64,000 nt of DNA, taken from Isoetes taiwanensis. Taxonomy: Eukaryota > Streptophyta > Lycopodiopsida > Isoetales > Isoetaceae. The translations under genes and the position numbers were made by a program. The notes beneath the pieces are model-generated. The model had not been told where the DNA came from. It worked only from the letters and a program-made list of their open reading frames with translations, and did no database searches. Location: the NCBI GenBank assembly GCA_021234155.1, contig JAJEKV010000017.1, positions 16,598,416-16,662,415 on the forward strand. Reading direction: 5' to 3'. Positions 33,776-43,300 of this stretch are shown here, one piece after another (positions within the stretch are counted from its first letter, which is position 1; every line of letters begins with the position of its first letter).

Positions 33776-34371
33776 TGTTACGGTTTAACGCCGACTTGGG
33801 GGAGTGGCTCAAGTGCAACACAACCGGAGTTAATGTCTTGAATGCTAGCGAATAATAGTTAAGGGAGTTAAGGGTAGTTTAACCTTTAAGGATCAACCTA
33901 TGGGTTTTGATAGTTAAGATTAATATCTTAAAATTAAGAACCAATGCTCAACATTTTATTTAAAAAGGGCCTGGCTGATAACGGGTCGCGGACCCTTCAG
34001 TCGAAACTGCCTAAAACGCGCATCAGAGCTCTCGATGTTCCCAGATTCAAGGGAAAAGGGCCGAATCGGTTTTTCTGCAGGTTGAATCACTGATATTAAT
34101 AGCCGAATCTCAATTATTTAGGATGTTTTGCCTTTTGAAGATAATTTGGGTTCAGGAAAAGGATGATTCCGGAAATAGTTTCCTTCTGCCTTTAAATACA
34201 ACTATCCTTCTTGTTGATTTTTCTTCCAGTTTGTGGTCGTAGAGTGAGATAACGATTTCTTGCTCTAAAGTTTGAGCCCGGTTGGGTGGTTAATCCCTTC
34301 TAAAGAGTGAAGCGGAGTTTGTTGTCAGTTTTTTTTTAGTTGTTTGAATTGGTTGGATTACCTTCATTGTA
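33776..34371 (+). repeat. Element B 3' LTR (596 bp)
   Basis: Matches the 5' LTR end to end, with about seven substitutions by eye and an 80-bp internal deletion after CTATCCTTCTT. It ends CATTGTA, followed by the AATTT duplication. Confidence 0.9.
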
Positions 34372-34376
34372 AATTT
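34372..34376 (+). repeat. Target-site duplication of element B, right (AATTT)
   Basis: Matches 28,450-28,454. Confidence 0.9.
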
Positions 34377-35073
34377 GCCTATAATAGCACCAAGCAAGAA
34401 TCTTCTCAGATGTTCCTCTTCATGATCAATTATGGGTATCAATGGGTGACACCAGACACGTGGCACAATCTAGTGTCCAAGGTTGAAGTTTCTCGACAGA
34501 TGCTATCTGATATGCAGCAGCTAGTGAGTCAGAGGATATCTTCTAGCAGCAAGGAGTCAGCAGAAGAGTGTAGCCGACAGGCATAAGACCACAAGAGAGT
34601 TCCAAGTAGGGGACAGTATGTGGCTCAAGATTAAGGTCAAGCAAGCCAAGCTTCGCATCGAAAATTGTAAAAAGCTTGCTCCTAGGTGGGCAGGTCCCTT
34701 CAAGATTTTGGAGCGAGTAGGGAGCCAAGCCTACAAGCTCGACTTGCCTGCACACCTCAAAGTCCATAAGGTCTTCCATGTGAGCCTGTTGAAAAGGCAC
34801 AACCCAAACCCAGATGAGGTTTTGGAAACTCCAATGCTGTTGGAGATGACGGAGGAACAAGTTGAAATAGTGCTCGAGCTAATCCTCGATAAGGCATTCA
34901 AGAAGACCAGAAGGTCTCAATTCCTCTAATATTTGGTTAAGTGGAAGCACTTGCCTGTGGAAGACGCAACTTGGGTATTGAAGCAAGATCTAGAGAGGCA
35001 ATACCCGGACTTTATAAAGGAGTTCGAGTCATCTCCGAGCTGGTCGACACCGACTTGCCAGGTGCGTAGCTAA
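34377..35073 (+). pseudogene. Element A integrase 3' part and chromodomain
   Basis: Resumes at AYNSTKQESSQMF, the end of the integrase core. A frameshift near 34,560 leads into the C-terminal domain: MWLKIKVKQAKLRIENCKKL, then APRWAGPFKILERVGSQAYK and HKVFHVSLLKRH, the GPF/Y-type module. Next comes a chromodomain: EIVLELILDKAFKKTRRSQF, a TAA stop near 34,928, then YLVKWKHLPVEDATWV and DFIKEFE. This classes A as a chromovirus. It ends near 35,071. Two disabling changes are visible in this stretch alone. Confidence 0.85.
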
Positions 35074-35146
35074 GTCGTATGTCTTAGTATAGCTTTAGTA
35101 AGACATATGCATTTGCGTTAGTGGAGTGCATATGCCAAAGTCTTGG

Positions 35147-35154
35147 AAGTGTAG
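35147..35154 (+). repeat. 8-bp target duplication, left (AAGTGTAG)
   Basis: Matches 37,097-37,104 and brackets the hAT-like element. Confidence 0.8.
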
Positions 35155-37096
35155 CAGTGTAATCACGTACGTAGTGTACCGTACGGGTACAGTACGTCTT
35201 CTAACGTACTGTACCTGTTTCGTACTTCAAGGGTTTTGCGTACGTAACGTACGTTTTGTATCGGTTGTTACATTTGGCGTACAGTACGTAAAGTACGTAA
35301 AGTACGTTGTGTACGTACACTACATTAAAATATTTTAAACTTTTTTCCCTTAACCATACTATTAAAAAAGTATATCATTATAAGCAAAAGGCCATCTTGT
35401 ATGCATCTAAATAGTTCAATTTCAGAAAATAAAAATATTATAGTGGTCAATTCTACTAGTCTGACCAGGAACATAAGTCTTATTATAGGCGGTCCAATAA
35501 ACACCTAAAACAGAAATACTTTACCACATTAAAACACTTAAAACGTTATTACTTCATCATTCACTAAGCTCATATTTGTATGTCCTTCCTTTTTCCTGCG
35601 TCTATCCCATCAAGAACCTGCAATGAAGGAACTTTAAATTCTTGAGGTAGATGTAATAAATCTAATGACTTTTCTTAACATTAGCAACGTTACCTGGATA
35701 TGTACGAAACGCCAAAATGTCATATCTTTGAGGCTCCTGTCCAGCCACCAAACCAGCAGCTAATATACAGCAATTACAAGGGAAGTCTTCTCTATAGCTG
35801 TAGGCATGTTTACTTTGTCCGTAGACAGGCAAAACTCCAGCCTAAGAAGAGGTTGTTTTGTTTCCGCAAGAAAATTAGTTGAATGAAACCACGTACTGCT
35901 GGAACATATAAGAAAACAGTAAAGTCAAATGGTAAAATACATAGATGATCACGTAAATTGGACGAACCTTAAGCTTCCAGTGAAAGTCCATTAATTTGGA
36001 CAGATCCAAGTCAGCATCCGCTACTGCCACTGCACATGGAAATATGCTATTAACTTAAATGACATGGAAAAAGGTCAAACACTTAGAAATTTATGAATCA
36101 AATCACACAGCACAGTTTGAAGATGCAGCCAATCACATTACATGTCTTCTACTACAGTTCTAAATTCAGGCACATTCTATACGCATCAGGTTTAGAGCTG
36201 GTGATATATTCTCCTGGGCTTATGTACCGGAGTCCTTGAATATTGTGGTTTATTATGACAATCCAGCTTTCCCTATGAGAAGACATTAGGCCAGAATCTA
36301 CTGGCAGATATCAAATCACATGTTCACCTAAATGCTGGGTTTAGACGAATTTAGGACACAAAAGCAAATCTAACTTTTATGTTCCTGCAAAACTTTAGAA
36401 TACCAAGTAATCCAATAAGAAGATATCCTTAAATAATGGAACCAACTCCGAGTTCAGCATCCCCATATATCTTACAAGCACTGAGAAAAGCTGTCCATGC
36501 TGCTCTATCTAAATAGTTTGCAAAGTACATGACAAGATCAGTGAACTTACATTATGAGTGGCCGAAACTGATATCAGAGCCGAAACTGATAATAGCCGAA
36601 ACTGATATCTTATGAATGGCCGAAACTGATATCAGTACCTCAGCAGGATAAAATGAAAGCAAAAAAGAATAGGTTCAGACACTCTTACCTGATAAAATGG
36701 CATGCTCTACCTCTGTACAAAGCTCATTTTAGTGTCAAAGGCAAATCGATTCAAAGAAGGAAGCAAATGTTAGGTTTACCTCTTTCTAAAACTCTAAAAT
36801 CACGGAGAATCGAAAACCTGAGTTGTCCCTTCGGCCCCTAAACTGCTCCTTCGATCCATTCCACCTTCACCTAATGGCTCTTCGATCTTCAGAGATGGAA
36901 ACAGAGCTTTCGGCTTCGACTTGGCGGCTTTAGGTTACGAGAAAACGTAAGAGAGGGAAAAAGTTCATTAGGGTAAGGTCTATACCTTAAAAAAAAACAA
37001 AAAATTGACCTTATTTCTTAAAGACGAGACGTACTGTACGATTGGCAAGGTACGATACGTCCACAATTGTTACGTACGCGTACGAAAACAACCCTG
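35155..37096. mobile_element. Non-autonomous hAT-like element with GTAC-rich ends
   Basis: It is 1,942 bp and flanked by an 8-bp duplication, the hallmark of hAT elements. The termini are imperfect inverted repeats: CAGTGTAATCACGTACG at the left, and CAGGGTTGTTTTCGTACG when read inward from the right. Both ends are crowded with GTAC, CGTACG and TACGTA motifs (about 35,165-35,330 and 37,030-37,085), which look like subterminal transposase-binding repeats. The interior has no recognisable transposase. The decayed transposase at 62.6-64 kb belongs to the same superfamily, but nothing shows that it mobilises this element. Confidence 0.75.
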
Positions 37097-37104
37097 AAGT
37101 GTAG
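37097..37104 (+). repeat. 8-bp target duplication, right (AAGTGTAG)
   Basis: Matches 35,147-35,154. Confidence 0.8.
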
Positions 37105-37878
37105 GTGATGATGAGATACGCTCTAGAAGCATTCTCTAGGCCAACACGCAATAAGAGTGCGCATGACCAGGATGGTCATGTGAGAGGAAGAGAGACATGG
37201 TGGGGACCATCATTCGGATGATCTCTATGTCACGATGCAGGGCACGCGCACCTGACCATAGGGGGGTCATGGTGAGGTATGAGTGATCATGCGCGATAAT
37301 GGGATCGTGACGTTCCCTAGCTTAAACCTTCAAGGGCATGAGGCACTGCGGGTGTACTCGATCAAGGGGATCGTGTACAAGGTAGCACCTGATCATGGGC
37401 AGTGATAGGATCATCTTAAATGGTCCTTAAGCTCAAATCCTCATGGGGTCATGATCGAGTGCAAGGTAGTAGGGAAACCTTGAGCTAGTAGTTCGGCTCA
37501 AGGAGGTACTTAGGGGGTGTGGTCCCCTAAAATCACAAACTTATTAACCAAACTAACGTAATGTGCTACTTGTGCAGGCCAGTGAAAGGGGAGCATAGAC
37601 GAGGATCGCATTACGTGAAGATGGGAGTCATGATTTAAACTTAAATTATGAACCCTAATAACTATTGTGATAATGTTTTGAATTATTATAATAAGCAACC
37701 TTGTGAAGACTATATAATTTTGTATAGGTACAAATATAGCCTATGATACGTATCGATTGCTAGGAAGTTGATCATTTCATTAAAATCAAAGTTGTATGTT
37801 CATGTGTGTTTTGCAGAGGTAGCTTAGAGTCATCACCTTAGCGTAATGTTGAGGACAACATTATCCTGGGGGGGACAA
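37105..37878 (+). other. Element A 3' internal region and polypurine tract
   Basis: Non-coding stretch between the end of pol and the 3' LTR. The first 350 bp is dense in GGTCATG/GATCATG-type words, many self-complementary. It ends in CTGGGGGGGACAA, the polypurine tract, immediately before TGTGACG. Confidence 0.65.
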
Positions 37879-39481
37879 TGTGACGTTCCAGGGAAATATG
37901 TGCCATAAATATGTATATTTCCAGATCTGTCACTATACAAGTCTACCTTCATAGCCTTGTATACCATAGATTAGTGGCATAAGGTGCATGACTAAGTTAT
38001 TTATATAACTTAGCCAACCTTAGGTTAAGACCATTTTCCACGTGGCCTTAACCTATTGGGCACTCGCCACATGGGACTACCCTATTGGAGCCACGTGGCA
38101 TAACATGTGGACCCTAACCTATAAAGGCCTAAACCCTAACCCTAGGCCTCTTTCCTGGCTCCAACAGTCTGTGAACCTTCTTCGCGCTCGAAACCCCGTT
38201 TCGAGAACCGTTTGCTATGGCATAGCCTAGCACAGCAGCCCCCACAGAGTGAGAGCTACTTCGAGCACCTCGAAGACCATGGAGACGCCAGAACTAGGAG
38301 GGATTAGAGTTCCTTGTAGATCATCTGGAAGTTAGGACTCCAGATGAGTTAGCATTTCATGTTTCTAGTAGAGCCTTCCTAGACACCTCAGTATACATCT
38401 TAAACCCTAATTAATGAATCCTAACTGTAAGTTAGATGTATATGATTAGGTTTAGATGTTCTTCTTATTGTGATCATGTTATGTGGATATGTGATATTGG
38501 TTGATCATGTTTGCTCCTCTTGTATTGGGCAGGGGGGTAGAGACCTAGTAGCCATTACTCAGTAATGCTCCTAGTTTAGTCCCTTTAGTTCCTATTATTA
38601 TTGCGGCCTATGCATCGGAACACACCGGGCTATGGGAGCTATCATATGACTCAGCACTATATAATTAACGGGGCCAGAGGCGAGACGGAGGGAGAGTCCC
38701 TGCTGAGCATGGCTACTGGGGATCCCATAGTGGGCTAGGCTTATGGCCGGTCACTTCGAGTGGGCCGGGCATGGGTCCGACACCTCCTGGGGCAATGGTG
38801 TTGCCCTGCTTCTCAAGAGCTGTAGGTGACGGTCTGGCTCTTGTTTTGGGGGGGTTCAGTCGGGGAAGAATCGTGTGTCGCCACGATTCTCTAGCCGCCC
38901 GTGGAATCTCTATAGACCCCGGGAAGGGGAGTGGAACCCTTTCAGACTGGGGAGATGCAACCTGGAGCAGACTCGATGGGTTATGCCATGAGATTGCATA
39001 TCCGGAAGGCTAGAGTCGTACCAGAACCCGATCTAGCCCATCTGCAAAGTATGCACAGGAGGGGCAGATGGAGTGGTCAACTCTAGCCATTGTCTATAGC
39101 CAGCTCCGACATTGTTATGATTCGGTCTGCTCTATCTTGAGGCCTAGCCTTCAGTCTACCTCCCCATGAGTCTGAGCCTTGGGTAGGAGCTCTCATGTTT
39201 TACGGCATGTGTTTATCTCTATTGCATTTATGGATGTATGGATGTGCTACCCTTCGAGGTAGTTCGATATATTGTTATTGCTAGTTCTGACGATGTTTAT
39301 GCTTCCGTTGTTATAGGAGCCTATAGGGGAAGGGCGCGCAAGACACCTTCGTATCCCCTTCCCGCTCTAGGGATACCCCGGAGTGCGGGATAGACGGAGG
39401 GCCCGTCCAGTCGAAGTACCGGATGGGGGATTTCCTACGAGTGTACGGCCGGGCGGCGTATATTTTGTAGGGAGCGTCACA
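37879..39481 (+). repeat. Element A 3' LTR (1,603 bp)
   Basis: Begins TGTGACGTTCC and ends GAGCGTCACA, a 7-bp inverted terminal repeat TGTGACG/CGTCACA. A TATA box (TATAAAG) lies at 38,120-38,126. It follows a polypurine tract, which fixes it as a 3' LTR. Much of its length matches 51,698-52,285 plus 59,521-60,430. Confidence 0.85.
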
Positions 39482-40115
39482 TTTGTTGATGTGCAGGTAT
39501 AGTGGGATGCACGACTCCATCTTCTTCAAGCTTCGTGGGTTTCTTTGTGGGAACATTTTTTTGCAGCCCTACGTTGTGTCCAAGCCCCTTGCCGAGGGCT
39601 TATCACTAGGGTTTTTCCTCGAAAACCCGAAAGGGCGGGGTTTTTTAATCCCGGCGATAAGCTCTTGGCAGGTACCCTTAACCGAGATCTGTAGAATTTT
39701 TTTGGGGTCCAGATGATATAACTGGACATTCCCTGTATTTTTTCATTGTGGGTAGCTTGCAAATATGCAGCTACTCACTCTCAACCATTGTAGAATTCTG
39801 CCGAGATGAATGAAAAGCCTAGCTAGATAGGTAGGCTTCTCATTCATCTCAGCAGATTTTCTACAATGGTGATAGTGGGTAGCTGCACACATGCGAACTA
39901 CCCACGAAGAAAAATAAAGGGAATGTCCAATTATACAACTTGGACCACAGAAAGTACAATGTCAATAGATGTTTGGTTTGTGTACCTGCAGAAAGCTTAT
40001 CATCGAGATTAAAAAATCCTGTCCTTTCGGGTTTTCGAGGAAAAACCCTAGTGATAAACCTTCGGCAAGGGGCTTGGACAAACGTAAGGCTGAAAATTCG
40101 CTCCCCAAAAACCCA
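39482..40115. repeat. Inverted repeat with LINE-like 3' hairpins
   Basis: Sequence from about 39,560 to 39,826 reappears in reverse from about 39,827 to 40,090, with the centre at the AGCCTAGCTAGATAGG region. Both arms carry the hairpin GGGTTTTTCCTCGAAAACCC next to GAAAGGG (39,609-39,652 and, inverted, 40,009-40,048). Other shared words are CTACAATGGT, GGGTAGCT and the CAAGCCCCTTGCCGA-type end. I read it as two head-to-head copies of one short retroelement whose 3' end resembles the non-LTR family. Confidence 0.65.
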
Positions 40116-40159
40116 TGAATGGAGAAGTCGAAGTTGCTGCGGCTTGCCAACTTGTACCT

Positions 40160-41035
40160 AGCACATCACCAACACTAGAACAAATGTGAAAAAACAAACC
40201 TCCCAAAGTGGAGGGGCTGATCACGTATGCCACGCGATAACAAAAGAAAAACCTCTTCAAATAGAGGGGCTGATCATACATGCCATACGACAAATACGTT
40301 AAACAATTAAGGGGGAGAGGATGGGTTTCAAAAAATAGAGAATAAGGTACTGCTGAGAGAGAAGAGGAAGCGCCATGAAACGTTGATGAAGAACCTCGCC
40401 TAATATAACGATCTCAACCAAAAAAAGCATGCAATGCATGCATGCGAGACATGCATGCTCGCCCCCTCTAGAATCTCGATCTGAGGGCTCGGATCGATGG
40501 GATTCTAGAATGGGGCTCGATGAAAACGACAACAACCTCCCGAATAGAAAAGAACTTCCTTATCAAAATGGGATCGAGGCAACGATCAAAGGATTATAGC
40601 CAAAGAAAAGGCAAGGCCAAGAAAGGACATGCCATAGCATGAAAGAAATGCCAAATTGGTCAATCCAAGCAGGGAGAAGCCCCTCCCTTACATAGTTTCA
40701 AAGAATGGAGAATACGGTACTGCTGAGAGAGCTAGCTACGATTTTCATTCATCTCAGCAGTTTTTCTACAACGGTATAGAGTGGGTAGCTGCACATCGCA
40801 GGCTATCCAAAAAATGAAAAAACATAGGGAATATCCAGTTATAACACCTGAACCCCAAATTAACTTGTGTGCTACAGATGTTGGCCAGTATACATGCCGA
40901 GAGCTTATTGCTGGGATTAAAAAACCCCGCCCTTTCGGGTTTTTGAGGAAAACCCTAGCGATAAAATCTCGGCAAGGGGCTTGGACAACGTAAGGCTGCT
41001 AAACATTTAAAAAAAAAAAAAAAAAAAAAAAACCC
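40160..41035. repeat. Third inverted-type copy and small CTC hairpins
   Basis: A further copy in the orientation of 39,827-40,090 spans about 40,744-41,010. It includes the hairpin (40,914-40,958) and is followed by a run of about 25 A. Small hairpins of the type CCTC...GAGGGGCTGATCA occur at about 40,200 and 40,251, with a third at about 41,126-41,160 (AACCTCAAAAAGCGAGGGG). Each is followed by a TGCCACGCGA or TGCCATACGA word. Confidence 0.6.
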
Positions 41036-41770
41036 ACGCTCTATAGAGAATACCGAAGTCGCACATCACCCTAGACCTGCACATCACCAACAAAAAAATC
41101 AATAGAGAAGAAAACCTCAAAAAGCGAGGGGTTGGTCACGCGTGCCACGCGACAAAAAACAACATTTATAATATAATATACACATTAAAGGAGGCTGGGT
41201 GGAAGTCAAGGGAACTGCTGAGAGAGGAAAAAATGCCGATGAGAAGTCGATGAAGAACCTGCAAGAAATAGCGATCTCTAAACGAACCAGAGCTCCAGAA
41301 AATGCATGCAATGCATGCATGCATGGGAGAGATGCATGCTCGCCCATTCGAGAATACCGATTCGATGGCTCGGATCGATGGCATTCTCGAATAAGGGCTC
41401 GCATGAAAACAGACAAAAGCTCCCGACAAAAAGAGAACTTCCTTATCAAAATGGAATCGAGGTCGAAGGTTGAAGGATGGCCAAAAAATGGACAAGATCA
41501 GGGAAGAACATATCCCAACATGGAAAAAGATGCCAAACTGGCAAGCCAAGCAGGGAGAAGCCCCTCTCCTGCCTGGTATCAAAGAAAGAGAGTCAAGGGA
41601 ACTGCTGAGAGAGGCGAAAATGACAATGAGAAGTCGATAAAGAACCTGCAAGAAATGGCGATCCCTAGACGAACCAGAGCCCCAGAAAATGCATGCATTC
41701 ATGCATGGGAGAGATGCATTCTCGCCCATTCGAGAATACCGACCTGATGGCTCAGATCGATGGCATTGTT
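40340..41770. repeat. ~390-bp repeat with GCATGC tract and long hairpin
   Basis: Copies lie at about 40,348-40,715, 41,204-41,590 and 41,591-41,765 (partial); the last two are directly tandem. Each has AACTGCTGAGAGAG or a variant, a GCATGCAATGCATGCATG-type tract, and (in the two complete copies) a hairpin. The hairpin stem is ATTCGAGAAT against ATTCTCGAAT with CC/GG and AT-rich inner pairs. In the first copy the hairpin arms read CTAGAATC/GATTCTAG, so both sides changed together. Open frames across this DNA simply translate the tandem copies. Confidence 0.7.
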
Positions 41771-42225
41771 CTATTACAATCATGATCATAGCCTTTGCAC
41801 AAAAGACTACTAAAAAGAAGATTTTAGAACTTTTTATTCACTAAATGTGCTTGGTGCTTGCTTTCACAATGGTGTTGAAGGAAATGGCAGGGCCATGTTA
41901 TGGCTTTAGGGTAAATGTCTGTTATCTTATGTTTGAAACGTGGTTCCAGACAGGAAAAACATACATCAAACTTAGTTTTGGGCATGTATTATAGATGTGA
42001 AATTTTATACTCTATTTTACGTTAAAGGCATTATGGTCTTCCTTTGATATAGATATACAACTATTGTTGTGTCTTTCCAGCGTTAAAAGCAGATTTGCCT
42101 CCAATAATCACCTGTTTACATGCTTGATTATAAATTGATCTCAGCATTGCTACGTATTGCATCCAATTAGGGAAAGATAGATGCTTCAAAGCAATGAATC
42201 TACAGACAGAAAAAGTAAAAGCTAG
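41770..42225. other. No gene seen
   Basis: AT-rich DNA between the tandem repeats and a LINE fragment. Nothing recognised. Confidence 0.5.
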
Positions 42226-42626
42226 ATGGAAAGGTCTATGGAGAAGTTGGAAATAAGTGTTTTCAAGTTGAGCACTTGCCTAGCATTTGACTACGTCCGG
42301 GCATGGTATGTTCAGTTAGTTATGCCTAGCCAGCCATTACATGTGCTGTTGAACATGACCTCCGTAGGCTTGTTGGGATCGTACCTTCATGAGGTTAATG
42401 GATGCATGGACTTAGTTGTGTCCTTCGGGCACCATTAAATTGCCTTATACGATTGTACAGTCTACTGGCATACCTATTACTGCTAAGGTTTTTTCCATCA
42501 AAAACCCTTCGGGATAAGGGTTTTTTAATTTAGACAATAGTACGCTTCTTGCTCTCTTTATTTGGGTCCACATGCCAATTGGTCTTCATGGACGATAAAA
42601 ATACATTCTATTCTATTCTATTCTAA
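42226..42626 (+). mobile_element. 3' fragment of the same LINE family
   Basis: The frame to 42,438 ends YVQLVMPSQPLHVLL, then GLLGSYLHEV. It aligns with YILLVRPGLPLQELL, then SLGSYLQDV, at the C-terminus of the element at 7,914-9,897. The 3' UTR follows: a hairpin with CCCTTCGGG (42,487-42,529), TTTGGGTCC, CCAATTGGTCTTC and GGACGATAAAAA. It ends in a (TTCTA)n tail at about 42,606-42,626. It is strongly 5'-truncated. Confidence 0.75.
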
Positions 42627-42984
42627 ACATGCTCCAAATAATTCCAAACTTCATTAGATATGACAAATCGATCAAAATCCGCATGATTTGAATTCTTCAA
42701 TCCATATATCAATAAACATCGTGCTGCATGATATTTGGTTCTTGACTGTTCTTCCTCTTTAAACCACACATCAAAAGTTTCAGAAGTAATCAATTGATTA
42801 ATTTCACACTAGTTGCTTCAGACACTCTTTTGTTGATCATATAATCAAGTAAATTATCGCTTTCCCACACACCTTTTATCTTCCTCTTCCAGTTAAGATA
42901 TCCAGTACCATTGAAGACATATTATTTTTGGTGACAAATTGTCCTTTATAATTATTACCTACCACTCTAAAACCATGATCTAAA
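42627..42984. other. No gene seen
   Basis: AT-rich sequence. Nothing recognised. Confidence 0.45.
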
Positions 42985-43300
42985 CCGAAACTAAGGCATG
43001 CAACAAGGAAGAAAGAAGATATGAGAGATAATTCCAAAAGCAACATATGTTGTATTGGTCAATATGATGTACATTACATAAACAACGTTAATGCATGCAT
43101 GCATCCCCATGTACATGCATTGAGAGCCCATGTGGCACACCCGAAACTAAGGCATGCAACAAGGAAGAAAGAAGAGACAATTCCAAAAGCAACATATGTA
43201 GTATTGGTCAATACCACGTACATTATATAAACAATGTTAATGCATGCATGCATCTCCATGTACATGCATTGAGAGCCCATGTGGCACACATGCACTGAGA
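42985..43300. repeat. Tandem duplication, period about 155 bp
   Basis: Two copies start at about 42,985 and 43,140, each with CTAAGGCATGCAACAAGGAA, AATTCCAAAAGCAACATATG, TAATGCATGCATGCAT and CATGCATTGAGAGCCCATG. A partial third start follows. Confidence 0.8.

Larger units (their letters stand above)
28455..34371 (+). mobile_element. Nearly complete Ty3/gypsy chromodomain element B
   Basis: 5,917 bp with 5' LTR, Met-tRNA primer site, gag, pol with a C-terminal chromodomain-like region, polypurine tract and 3' LTR. It sits in the integrase of element A with a 5-bp duplication. The LTRs begin TGTTACGG and end CATTGTA, so the usual terminal CA is TA here. By eye about seven substitutions separate the LTRs, plus an 80-bp deletion in the 3' copy, which points to a young insertion. 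Only a few disabling changes are present: a TAG in gag, a TGA in pol and the gag/pol frame change. Confidence 0.92.
24500..39481 (+). mobile_element. Ty3/gypsy chromodomain element A (decayed, host of two nested insertions)
   Basis: In order the element has gag, protease, RT, RNase H, integrase, chromodomain, a polypurine tract (about 37,868-37,876, GGGGGGGAC) and a 3' LTR. Its own sequence runs 24,500-28,454, 34,372-35,154 and 37,097-39,481; the rest is inserted DNA (element B and a hAT-like element). I see no 5' LTR beginning TGTGACG upstream of gag, so the 5' end is truncated or replaced near 24.5 kb. All coding parts carry stops or frameshifts. A second LTR of this family lies at 51,698-60,430. 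Confidence 0.8.

Noticed and set aside
41199-41747. 182-codon plus-strand open frame
   Set aside because: It translates two tandem repeat copies; the same peptide words repeat where the DNA repeats. No domain is present.
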